Assembly: GCA_035532075.1 (NCBI GenBank)
Contig: DATKRV010000044.1
Span: 1-9,279 of the forward strand
DNA: 9,279 nt
Origin: CAIVND01 sp035532075
GTDB taxonomy: Bacteria > Actinomycetota > Acidimicrobiia > Acidimicrobiales > Bog-793
Reading direction: 5' to 3'
Shown here one piece after another: positions 1 through 6,213 of the stretch (position 1 is the first letter of the stretch; each line of letters begins with the position of its first letter). A model generated the notes under the pieces. That model made no database searches. It was not told where the DNA came from and saw only the letters and a program-made list of their open reading frames with translations. Position numbers and translations under genes: made by a program.

Positions 1-2
1 AC

Positions 3-92
3 GAACCGTCTACCAGACGCTCCTATGGCGAGATGGAGTGGGCCGCGATGCTTCGTCTGCTTCAACGCGAGGGCATAAATTACGCGATCTGA
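3..92 (+). CDS. Possible C-terminal end of a plus-strand protein, cut by the window edge
   Basis: Reading from base 3 gives 29 open codons ending in TGA at 90-92, with the plausible protein-like ending GEMEWAAMLRLLQREGINYAI. It alternates hydrophobic and charged residues like an amphipathic helix. The other plus-strand frames look less natural: one stops after about 25 codons and the other is rich in Ser, Ala and Pro. If real, this is the 3' end of a gene lying mostly outside the window and converging on the F420-type reductase gene, 49 bp away. I do not recognise the family. The evidence is composition and context only, so the gene could be absent. Confidence 0.35.
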   Translation, partial: EPSTRRSYGEMEWAAMLRLLQREGINYAI

Positions 93-109
93 TGTCGCCC
101 GTTGCGAAT

Positions 110-128
110 CCGGCTAGCCCGGCGCCGG
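110..128. terminator. Candidate bidirectional hairpin between convergent gene ends
   Basis: The stretch contains two overlapping palindromes, ggctagcc (112-119) and ccggcgccgg (119-128). It can also fold as a CCGGC/GCCGG stem around a 9-base loop. It sits between the putative plus-strand stop (92) and the minus-strand stop (142), where a shared terminator would be expected. No clear T-run follows on either strand, so a classical intrinsic terminator is not demonstrated. Confidence 0.25.
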
Positions 129-141
129 CATCACTCGAGAA

Positions 142-576
142 TCAGGTATCCGGAGTGAGCAGGATGATCGGAATCTGTCTCGTCGTCTTGGCTTGGTACT
201 CTGCGAACCGGGGTGTCTCGACAATTCGATTCGCGTAGAGACGATCTCGTTCGACCCCAATCGGCTCAGTGGCAATGGCCTCATAGGTCTTGTCGGCAAC
301 CTCCACCGTGACAACGGGATTGGCGAGGATGTTGTAATACCAGCCAGGATGGTGGTCTGATCCCGCGTCCGCAGCCGTCACGACAAAGGAGTCTCCGTCT
401 TTGGTGTAGATAAGTGGGGTGACTCTCAATAGGCCCGTCTTTGCTCCAGTTGTCGTAAGCAGGAGAATCGTCCGCCCGGCAAAGTCACCAGTCACCTGCC
501 CCTTGTTCGCGCGAAATTCCTCAGTCGTCGCGGCGTTGTAGAGCAACGAATCGGAATAATCACCTCGTACGGGCAT
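142..576 (-). CDS. F420H2-type (deazaflavin-dependent) nitroreductase-family oxidoreductase
   Basis: A 144-residue protein of the Ddn/DUF385 family, small split beta-barrel proteins that bind the deazaflavin cofactor F420 and transfer hydride to quinones, nitro-compounds or other acceptors. The family signature is clear: TTTGAKTGLLRVTPLIY (residues 41-57, with the cofactor-phosphate-contacting Lys46-Thr47-Gly48 segment), then DGDSFVVTAADAGSDHHPGW, then NILANPVVTVEV. Length is typical for the family, and there is no signal peptide or membrane segment. The ATG at 576 is supported by a strong purine-rich Shine-Dalgarno site just upstream. The gene follows the crotonase homologue by 81 bp on the same strand and may be co-transcribed with it. 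The physiological substrate cannot be read from sequence. F420 use implies an F420-producing host, typical of Actinobacteria and some Chloroflexi. The family is certain, the reaction is not. Confidence 0.88.
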   Translation of the reverse strand: MPVRGDYSDSLLYNAATTEEFRANKGQVTGDFAGRTILLLTTTGAKTGLLRVTPLIYTKDGDSFVVTAADAGSDHHPGWYYNILANPVVTVEVADKTYEAIATEPIGVERDRLYANRIVETPRFAEYQAKTTRQIPIILLTPDT

Positions 577-578
577 AT

Positions 579-587
579 CTCCCCCTC
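579..587 (-). promoter_or_regulatory. Ribosome binding site of the F420-type reductase
   Basis: On the minus strand this reads GAGGGGGAG. The GAGG core (584-587) lies 7 bases before the ATG at 576, ideal spacing, and fixes that start. Confidence 0.7.
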
Positions 588-657
588 GAATTATCGATTC
601 ATCGCCATGCGAATCCGACCGTATCGCATATCAATCTCTTTGCCAACAGCTGCCTGG

Positions 658-1449
658 TCAGGCTCCGGTCCAGTGAGGTTTCCGCTTGTTGAGGAAGGCA
701 TCAACGCCCTCGTGGAAGTCGTCACTGAGATAACACATTTCGACGAGATCGCGACCGAGTTCCTCGTCAAAACCATCCCGGATGTGCAACAGCGCCTTCT
801 TGGTAGCCCGTAGCGTCAACGGGGCGAGTTCGATGAGCTCTGCCGCGACTCTCGCCGCCTCATCGAACAGATCTCCGTCCGAGCGAACTAGCTCATGGAG
901 CCACCCGATTGCAAGTGACTCTGTCGCATCGACAAGTCGCGCGCGAAACATGATCTCTTTGAGGCGCGAAATTCCGATGATCGCGGCGATGCGCCGGTAG
1001 TTGTCAAGCGACAGACAGTTGCCGAGCGTTCTGGCAATCGGCACCCCGAAAACGGCAGAGGGAGAACCGATACGCAGGTCACAGGCGGCGGCGATCGCAG
1101 CTCCCCCTCCGGTGCATGCCCCCCGGATGGCGGCAACGGTGGGCACCGGGCACCGTTCAACAGTCGAGAGCACTGCGCTCATGCGCGCCTCATAGGCAAA
1201 GACGTCGTCCGCGGCTCGAAAATTCACAAACTGACTGATATCGGTTCCCGCCGCGAAGGCGCGTTCGCCTGCACCGGTAATCACCAACGCCTTCGGCAGC
1301 TCCGAGAGAGGCTGCGCACAGAGATCTGCCACACCCTCGTACATCTCGAAGGTCATCGCGTTTCTCGCCTCCGGACGATTCAGCGTCAGCCATCCGACCT
1401 GATCTCTCTCCTCGTAGACAAGATCCTCGGTCGTGGGTTGAAAGGTCAT
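658..1449 (-). CDS. Crotonase-superfamily (enoyl-CoA hydratase/isomerase-like) protein lacking the classical catalytic glutamates
   Basis: A 263-residue protein with the crotonase fold: N-terminal VGWLTLNRPEARNAM (residues 18-32), the first oxyanion-hole segment AFAAGTDISQF (64-74), the second GACTGGGAAIAAACDLR (110-126), and a FGVPIARTLGN segment (134-144). Crotonases bind acyl-CoA and stabilise an enolate in the oxyanion hole. In enoyl-CoA hydratase two glutamates (rat Glu144 and Glu164) add water. The equivalent positions here are Ala118 and Ile138, so simple hydratase activity is doubtful. An isomerase, thioesterase, decarboxylase or other acyl-CoA reaction is possible. An in-frame start exists at 1494, but the ATG at 1449 has a perfect SD six bases upstream and matches the usual N-terminus. 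The gene lies 118 bp after mdh and 81 bp before the F420-type gene, and neither neighbour identifies its pathway. Confidence 0.88.
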   Translation of the reverse strand: MTFQPTTEDLVYEERDQVGWLTLNRPEARNAMTFEMYEGVADLCAQPLSELPKALVITGAGERAFAAGTDISQFVNFRAADDVFAYEARMSAVLSTVERCPVPTVAAIRGACTGGGAAIAAACDLRIGSPSAVFGVPIARTLGNCLSLDNYRRIAAIIGISRLKEIMFRARLVDATESLAIGWLHELVRSDGDLFDEAARVAAELIELAPLTLRATKKALLHIRDGFDEELGRDLVEMCYLSDDFHEGVDAFLNKRKPHWTGA

Positions 1450-1455
1450 GGTCAA

Positions 1456-1461
1456 CTCCTC
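1456..1461 (-). promoter_or_regulatory. Ribosome binding site that sets the crotonase homologue start
   Basis: The minus strand reads GAGGAG, six bases before the ATG at 1449. It favours this start over the upstream in-frame one at 1494, which would add 15 residues that do not resemble the family. Confidence 0.75.
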
Positions 1462-1567
1462 GTATGCAATGAGACGACTCGGGCCGGTATCCAATCGACC
1501 AGCTGGAGCAGCGGAGCCGAACTCGGCCCATGCTCTTTGATCTAGCCAACGTGGTTGAGTCGAATGC

Positions 1568-2563
1568 CTACCTCAGCAACTCGACGACATCAGATCGCTC
1601 CGCAACAAGCTCTTCGGTCGTCATGCGAATGCGCTCTTGGGCAAACGCATCGTGCGAAAGTCCCCCGACAACCTCCCAGGAGGTGCCGGTTGACCGGATC
1701 GGGTATCCAAACTGCAGGCCCTCGGGAACGCCATATTCGCCATTTGAGCACACAGCGAGCGATGTCCAATCTCCCTCCGGTGTTGGATTGAGCACAGAGA
1801 CCATCGAATCGATCGCTGCATTCGCAGCAGATGCCGCCGATGAAAGCCCTCGCGCCTCGATGACTGCGGCGCCACGCTTTTGCACCCTCTCGATGAATTC
1901 CCCGGTGAGCCACACGGAATCGGGGATCACCTCTGTGGCAGCTGTTCCGCCGATTTTTGCATTGGCGAAATCCGGGAACTGCGTCGACGAATGATTTCCC
2001 CAGATCGCGAGATTGGTGACGCTCGCGACATCGACTCCTGCTCGCTTGGCGAGTTGGGTCTTGGCACGATTCTCGTCCAATCTCGTCATCGCGAACCATC
2101 TGTCACTCGGTATCTCGGGAGCATTGGATCGTGCGATGAGACAGTTGGTGTTGCAGGGATTGCCGACCACGAGCACGCGAACATCGCTCGCGGCGTTTGC
2201 TGCAAGCGCCCGACCCTGCGGCTTGAAGATACCCCCGTTGATGCCAAGCAGATCCTTGCGTTCCATGCCCGCCTTCCGGGGTACCGACCCGACCAGCAGC
2301 GCAATATTTGTACCGGAAAACGCCGTCGCGAGCTCAGAGGTCGCTTCGATGTTGCTGAGCAACGGAAAGGCACAGTCGTCGAGTTCCATGATGACGCCCT
2401 CGAGCACCTTCATCGCCGGCTCGATCTCGAGCAGTCGAAGGACAATCGGCTGGTCAGGGCCATAAAGCGCTCCCGAGGCAATACGAAAGAGCAAGGAGTA
2501 ACCGATCTGTCCGGCAGCACCGGTAACCGTCACCTGTTTTGGGGATTTCAATGTTGTCGCCAT
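1568..2563 (-). CDS. mdh: Malate dehydrogenase (NAD-dependent)
   Basis: A 331-residue cytosolic enzyme that interconverts malate and oxaloacetate in the TCA cycle. The Rossmann dinucleotide-binding loop VTGAAGQIGYSLLFRIASG is at residues 13-31. VGSVPRKAGMERKDLL (91-106) carries the substrate-binding arginines (Arg96, Arg102), NPCNTN is at 135-140, MTRLDENRA (159-167) holds the catalytic-pair Asp163, and GNHSSTQFPD (189-198) holds the proton-relay His191. It belongs to the LDH-like MDH group with the GAAGQIGYSLLFRIA N-terminus. Length is normal with the ATG at 2563. A GTG at 2614 would add 17 non-conserved residues. The SD for either start is weak (AGAGG lies about 17 bases before the ATG). 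LDENRA replaces the commoner LDHNRA, a minor change. It lies 226 bp downstream of metF and probably has its own promoter. A position near folD and purH recalls actinobacterial chromosomes. Confidence 0.95.
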   Translation of the reverse strand: MATTLKSPKQVTVTGAAGQIGYSLLFRIASGALYGPDQPIVLRLLEIEPAMKVLEGVIMELDDCAFPLLSNIEATSELATAFSGTNIALLVGSVPRKAGMERKDLLGINGGIFKPQGRALAANAASDVRVLVVGNPCNTNCLIARSNAPEIPSDRWFAMTRLDENRAKTQLAKRAGVDVASVTNLAIWGNHSSTQFPDFANAKIGGTAATEVIPDSVWLTGEFIERVQKRGAAVIEARGLSSAASAANAAIDSMVSVLNPTPEGDWTSLAVCSNGEYGVPEGLQFGYPIRSTGTSWEVVGGLSHDAFAQERIRMTTEELVAERSDVVELLR

Positions 2564-2789
2564 GGACGCAGACGCTATCGCCTCTTTCGCGGCTGGGCCA
2601 AATGGCGATATCACCGAACTTCAATACTGCGAGATCCTCGGTCGAAGCTCTCTCGGCCACGAAAGATCGATCAGATGCGCACTGCACGATGGATTCGCCA
2701 GATGCGTTGCCACACCAAAACCGGACCCCGGATCCAACCGCAATTTGCCCGGTCGGGTGATCGCCTGCGGAACTTGGCGCGAGGATCGA
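2564..2789. other. 226-bp intergenic region between metF and mdh
   Basis: This is the longest non-coding stretch in the window. Short reading frames cross it but none looks like a protein. It most likely holds the metF terminator (see 2717-2756) and the mdh promoter. I looked for a -10/-35 pair on the minus strand and found none convincing. TTGAAG near 2625-2630 has no good -10 partner at normal spacing. No riboswitch class was recognised. Confidence 0.5.
2717..2756 (-). terminator. Candidate terminator after metF
   Basis: On the minus strand, about 34 bases after the metF stop, CCGACC pairs with GGTTGG (2734-2756, one G-U, a two-base bulge and a short inner GCA/TGC stem). A small CCGG-GGT-CCGG hairpin follows (2721-2731) and leads straight into TTTT (2717-2720). 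The stems are modest and the T-tract is only four bases, so this may be a weak intrinsic or assisted terminator. Confidence 0.35.
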
Positions 2790-3662
2790 CTACCGCTCGC
2801 GTTGAACGAGATCTAAGTTCGCACAGACTTCGAGTGTCGCGGATACCTGGTTCATCGTGTAAAAGTGCAGACCCGGCACACCCTGTGCAAGAAGTTCGGT
2901 GCAAAGTTCAGTTGCGATCTCGACACCGACACGATGGACCTGGTCGGGGTCATCTGCCACCGTGTGAATCCTCTTGAGGATCTCTTCAGGAAGCTCGGTT
3001 CCAGAAAGTTCCGCCATACGCGAGACCGTCTTGACATTGGTGATCGGCATGATGCCAGGAATGACGGGCTTTCCCATGCCCAGGTCCGCGAGGTCGCGTA
3101 CCAGCGAAAAATAGTCTTCCGAACGGAAAAAGAACTGGGTGATCGCAAAATCCGCGTGGTCGAGTTTCTCCGCAAGATAGCGTCGATCCGTCGCAAGGTC
3201 AGTTGCATTGGGATGCCCCTCGGGATGAGCTCCCACGGCCACGCAGAAGTTTCCTAACTCCTTGGCAAGATCGACGAGTTCGATGGCATATCGCAGGTCA
3301 CCCTCGCGAAGACCCTCTGTTGCGCCGAGCGGTGGATCACCACGCAGCGCGAGCACATTCTCGATGCCAGAGGCCTTGTACCGTTCGAGAATCGTCTCCA
3401 GCTCGTCGCGTTGATGAGCGGCACAGACGAGATGGGCCATTGGGGTCATCATCTTTGACTCATGAATCGCGACAACAAGATCGTGGGTGCGCTCACGCGT
3501 CGAACCAGCCGCGCCGTAGGTAATCGAGGCGAACGTTGGCTTGAGCACGGCCAGACGCTCTAGTGATCGCTCGAGGCGAACCTGGGTCTCGGGACTACGC
3601 GGCGGCCACAGCTCGACCGAAAGGGAGAATCCCCCCGCGAGGAGCTCGATAATCGCCGTCAT
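2790..3662 (-). CDS. metF: Methylenetetrahydrofolate reductase (MetF)
   Basis: A 290-residue FAD-dependent TIM-barrel enzyme that reduces 5,10-methylene-THF to 5-methyl-THF, the methyl donor for methionine synthase. LSVELWPPRSPETQ (residues 14-27) contains the catalytic Glu17, equivalent to Glu28 of the E. coli enzyme, although the usual FFPP is LWPP here. NVLALRGDPP (102-111) contains the folate-contacting Asp109. GAHPEGHPNA, DFAITQFFF and PGIMPITN are further conserved barrel motifs. Length is normal for the bacterial catalytic-domain-only form, with no C-terminal SAM regulatory domain. The ATG starts 11 bp after the folD stop, and its AGGG ribosome site overlaps that stop codon, so translation is probably coupled. 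It is the last gene of the one-carbon cluster. Whether the electron donor is NADH, NADPH or another carrier cannot be told. Confidence 0.95.
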   Translation of the reverse strand: MTAIIELLAGGFSLSVELWPPRSPETQVRLERSLERLAVLKPTFASITYGAAGSTRERTHDLVVAIHESKMMTPMAHLVCAAHQRDELETILERYKASGIENVLALRGDPPLGATEGLREGDLRYAIELVDLAKELGNFCVAVGAHPEGHPNATDLATDRRYLAEKLDHADFAITQFFFRSEDYFSLVRDLADLGMGKPVIPGIMPITNVKTVSRMAELSGTELPEEILKRIHTVADDPDQVHRVGVEIATELCTELLAQGVPGLHFYTMNQVSATLEVCANLDLVQRER

Positions 3663-3671
3663 TTCAGATGT

Positions 3672-3676
3672 CCCTA
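3672..3676 (-). promoter_or_regulatory. metF ribosome binding site overlapping the folD stop codon
   Basis: The minus strand reads TAGGG, where TAG is the folD stop. The metF ATG begins nine bases after AGGG. The arrangement suggests translational coupling of folD and metF. Confidence 0.5.
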
Positions 3677-4561
3677 CCGGCTCAGGTTGATAACGGTTGA
3701 CTCGCCATTTCCCCGTCGCGTCGCGGCAGCGACAGCATTCTTGAGGAGCATCGCGCGCGTCATCGGGCCGACGCCTCCAATCCGTGGCGTCAGATATCCG
3801 GCAACCTCGGAGACGTCATCGGCGACATCGCTGAGCAGCCGGCGCCCCTCCCATGAGACCCCCGCCCCCACGACCGCCGCACCGGGTTTCACCATCTCCC
3901 GGGTGACAAGCCCTGCGCTCCCCGCTGCAGCAACGATCACGTCGGCGCGACGCAGATAGTCACCGATATCTGGTACTCCCGTATGAACTACCGTCACTGC
4001 CGCATTGCAGTGAGGACGGCGAAGCGCGAGCAAGAGCGCGAGAGGACGGCCAATCGTCAATCCTCGACCGACGATAACAACGTTCTTCCCCTCGACGGCA
4101 ACGTTGTTCGCCCCGAGGAGCTCGACGATTCCTGCAGGGGTACACGGCAGCGGTCCAGGCTTGCCCATGACGAGTCGACCAAGATTGATCGGGTGGAGAC
4201 CATCCACATCTTTCTCGGGATCGACCGCAAGCAGAATGCGCTCTTGATCAACGTGATTTGGAAGCGGAAGTTGAACGAGATACGCATCGACCCTTGGGTC
4301 AGCATTGAAGCGTTCAATCACTCCCAGCAGGTCCTGCTCGCTGGCATCGGCGGGAAGGTGTTGATGAATCGACTCAATGCCGATCTCCGCGCAGTCCTGA
4401 TGCTTCATCGCGACATATCTCGCGCTCGGAGGGTCTTCGCCAACCAAAATTGTGCCAAGTCCAGGAACAATGCCCTGAGCAGAAAGTTGGGTGACCTCGT
4501 CCTTGAGCGAGGCGCGGATCGACCGGGCAAGAGCCTCACCGTCGAGAACCACTGCAGCCAT
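3674..4561 (-). CDS. folD: FolD: methylene-THF dehydrogenase / methenyl-THF cyclohydrolase
   Basis: A 295-residue bifunctional enzyme that oxidises 5,10-methylene-THF to methenyl-THF with NAD(P)+ and hydrolyses it to 10-formyl-THF. Conserved motifs are SARYVAMK (residues 46-53, with catalytic Tyr49 and Lys53), VQLPLP, DPEKDVDGLHPIN, PCTPAG, the nucleotide-binding VIVGRGLTIGRP, HTGVPD, and GGVGPMTRAMLL. The GRG...GRP and HTG forms (instead of GRS...GKP and HSR) are ones I recall from actinobacterial FolD. The segment VVGAGVSWEGRRLLSDV departs from the common VIDVG...GDV near the cofactor pocket. The start has an excellent SD (GAGGGAG, 4568-4574, six bases before ATG). The gene lies 25 bp after the GT39-like gene and 11 bp before metF. 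It supplies 10-formyl-THF to PurN and PurH encoded upstream. Confidence 0.95.
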   Translation of the reverse strand: MAAVVLDGEALARSIRASLKDEVTQLSAQGIVPGLGTILVGEDPPSARYVAMKHQDCAEIGIESIHQHLPADASEQDLLGVIERFNADPRVDAYLVQLPLPNHVDQERILLAVDPEKDVDGLHPINLGRLVMGKPGPLPCTPAGIVELLGANNVAVEGKNVVIVGRGLTIGRPLALLLALRRPHCNAAVTVVHTGVPDIGDYLRRADVIVAAAGSAGLVTREMVKPGAAVVGAGVSWEGRRLLSDVADDVSEVAGYLTPRIGGVGPMTRAMLLKNAVAAATRRGNGESTVINLSR

Positions 4562-4567
4562 ACGTCA

Positions 4568-4574
4568 CTCCCTC
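4568..4574 (-). promoter_or_regulatory. folD ribosome binding site
   Basis: The minus strand reads GAGGGAG, six bases before the ATG, inside the 25-bp gap after the membrane-protein gene. It confirms the folD start. Confidence 0.65.
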
Positions 4575-4586
4575 GAAATCTGTTGG

Positions 4587-6134
4587 TTACGGGCCAAGGT
4601 GGGTGAATCGGTAGATCTCGATCGCACCGAGGTTATCTTGAACCATGTTGCCATAGGCCGCCCTTAGCCCATTGCGCATTCCAACAAATCTCTTCCAGAC
4701 GATCTGCGCGCCCGAGGTGAGACTGTTGTGCCCATCATGGTTTGACAATACGGTCAGCGTCGGACAGGTACGCGAGACGGTGACGATCTGTTGAGCGCTG
4801 AGCACCGTGTACGACTCCACAATGAGAGGGAAGTCGCCGATATTGCGAGATGTCGGTGGTGACCCAAACGAAAGCGCCGGGAGGACCGACCGCGGAACTG
4901 GAGCATGGGTGTTCATTCCCGCTGGAGGATGCTCCAGATAATAGGCGAAATCGACGAAACCGTCATTGAAGTAAAAGGCAACACAGTCACCTGGTTGCGC
5001 CTGGTTGATCGTCCGCGTCGTAACGCCCCTCCAGTTGTCGATCGTGACGTCGTGCGTCGCGTAGAGCTGCTGGGAGCGGAGCCCTATCAAAAGACCACAG
5101 CCGAGCCAGGCGATCGGAACGACGGGAATTGCATTCAGCGCATAACCGAGAAGAAACGTCAATGCCGGGAGGCAGATCAGGAAGTACCGGTCGAGAAAGA
5201 CCGGCGTGATGTGAATCGAAACGGAATAGGCAATGGCAATCGGTGCGGAGAGCCAGAACCAGCCGAAGACAACAACGCGAAGTGGGGCGACGCTCTTGAT
5301 CCAGATCGACTTGAGAACACCGAAGACGATAGCTGCGAAGACGAGAACCTCGGTGAGTCTGAGCAGCAGACTCGTCACCGGCGTCACATATCCGTTCATC
5401 CTCGCGGAGGCAAGAAACCCAATCGCCTCGTGCATCTGGACCTGGGTGGGTGCTCCGAGCCAGAAGAGTTGATGAGAGCCTCGCGCCTTCGCCATCAACA
5501 CAAGAGGAACCAGCGCAAGCGCGACTCCCAGACCCGTAGCGATCCAGCGTCGCCAATGCAGACGCATCAGCGGGGTAAATCCAAGAGTCACGAACTGGAC
5601 AAGGACCACGACGGTGGCAAGAAGCTCCGTGTAGCAACTCAGAACTGCGAACACTCCTGCGACAGCGAACACGTACCGACGACCGTCTCGCATCGCGATG
5701 ACGAGGGCCACAGCAGATGCGGTCAAGAGCGCCACCGCAAGGGTATAACCGCGCACCTGGTGTGCCCAGTAGATCATCGGGAGCGTCGTCGCGGTGAGCG
5801 CTGCGCTGATCAAACCACAGCGGTTGCTGACAAGCAGGGCTGCGAGCGCATAGGCAAGCGGAACACAGAGTGCTCCACACACCACCGAGAGGAGGCGCAT
5901 TGTATCCGTTCCCGTCCCAAAGAGAGAGATCACGACATGCAGAACCAGGTAGTAAAAGGCGAAATTTCCTCCATCGTGGGCTATCGCGTGGAGGAGTTGC
6001 GTCCCCCGCTGGGAGGCGATCGAGATACTTGCTCCCTCATCACCCCAGATGCTCGATGCGCCGAGATGATACGAGCCGAGCACGAATGAGGAAATCGTGC
6101 AGACAGCAACAAAACCATACGACCACGGACGCAC
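4587..6134 (-). CDS. GT39/ArnT-like multi-spanning membrane glycosyltransferase
   Basis: A 515-residue integral membrane protein with about 11-12 hydrophobic helices, then a roughly 150-residue C-terminal soluble part. It resembles GT-C glycosyltransferases of the PMT/ArnT group, which transfer sugars from polyprenyl-phosphate carriers to proteins or lipids outside the cytoplasmic membrane. Evidence is one helix (residues about 6-25), an acidic WGDEGAS motif in the first external loop (Asp32, Glu33; candidate catalytic acid), then DGG...FYYLVLHVVISLFG and TMRLLSVVCGALCVPLAYALAALL. The usual PPLYY is GGNFAFYY here. The C-terminal part includes PGDCVAFYF and YYLEHPP, common in this group. The frame is open back to 6317, but that would overlap purH by over 100 bp. 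The GTG at 6134 has a GGGAGG eight bases upstream and begins just before the first helix. Donor and acceptor are unknown. It lies between purH and folD with no evident functional link. Confidence 0.8.
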   Translation of the reverse strand: MRPWSYGFVAVCTISSFVLGSYHLGASSIWGDEGASISIASQRGTQLLHAIAHDGGNFAFYYLVLHVVISLFGTGTDTMRLLSVVCGALCVPLAYALAALLVSNRCGLISAALTATTLPMIYWAHQVRGYTLAVALLTASAVALVIAMRDGRRYVFAVAGVFAVLSCYTELLATVVVLVQFVTLGFTPLMRLHWRRWIATGLGVALALVPLVLMAKARGSHQLFWLGAPTQVQMHEAIGFLASARMNGYVTPVTSLLLRLTEVLVFAAIVFGVLKSIWIKSVAPLRVVVFGWFWLSAPIAIAYSVSIHITPVFLDRYFLICLPALTFLLGYALNAIPVVPIAWLGCGLLIGLRSQQLYATHDVTIDNWRGVTTRTINQAQPGDCVAFYFNDGFVDFAYYLEHPPAGMNTHAPVPRSVLPALSFGSPPTSRNIGDFPLIVESYTVLSAQQIVTVSRTCPTLTVLSNHDGHNSLTSGAQIVWKRFVGMRNGLRAAYGNMVQDNLGAIEIYRFTHLGP

Positions 6135-6142
6135 AACAAGCG

Positions 6143-6148
6143 CCTCCC
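6143..6148 (-). promoter_or_regulatory. Ribosome binding site that sets the membrane-protein start
   Basis: The minus strand reads GGGAGG, eight bases before a GTG at 6134. It is the best SD in the region. The alternatives, GTG at 6194 and TTG at 6164, lack one, and the ATG at 6317 lies inside purH. Confidence 0.65.
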
Positions 6149-6213
6149 AGCATCGACGGACCAAGATGCTGAAACACGTCCGTACCCAAGACACGGAAAG
6201 GTGACCGAAGGGC

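Noticed and set aside
577..600. GATAAT resembling a -10 element just before the F420-type gene
   Set aside because: It lies only a few bases before the ribosome binding site, so transcription would start inside that site, and there is no matching -35 hexamer at the right distance.
1450..1567. Small GCCG/CGGC hairpin (1516-1527) between mdh and the crotonase gene
   Set aside because: The stem is only four or five pairs with a tiny loop and no T-run on the minus-strand side, so it is not supported as a terminator.
2564..2614. N-terminal extension of malate dehydrogenase to a GTG at 2614
   Set aside because: The 17 added residues do not resemble the family's N-terminus, and no better ribosome site supports that start. 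The ATG at 2563 gives the normal length.
1880..2977. Long (365-codon) open frame on the plus strand
   Set aside because: It runs antisense across mdh, the intergenic gap and metF. Its translation is Arg/Cys/His-rich with no recognisable motif, while both minus-strand genes show complete catalytic motifs.
4905..6089. Long (394-codon) open frame on the plus strand
   Set aside because: It lies entirely antisense to the membrane glycosyltransferase gene, and its translation is an extremely charged, Arg/Glu/Asp-rich sequence with no domain-like pattern. The minus-strand frame has a clear membrane topology and motifs.
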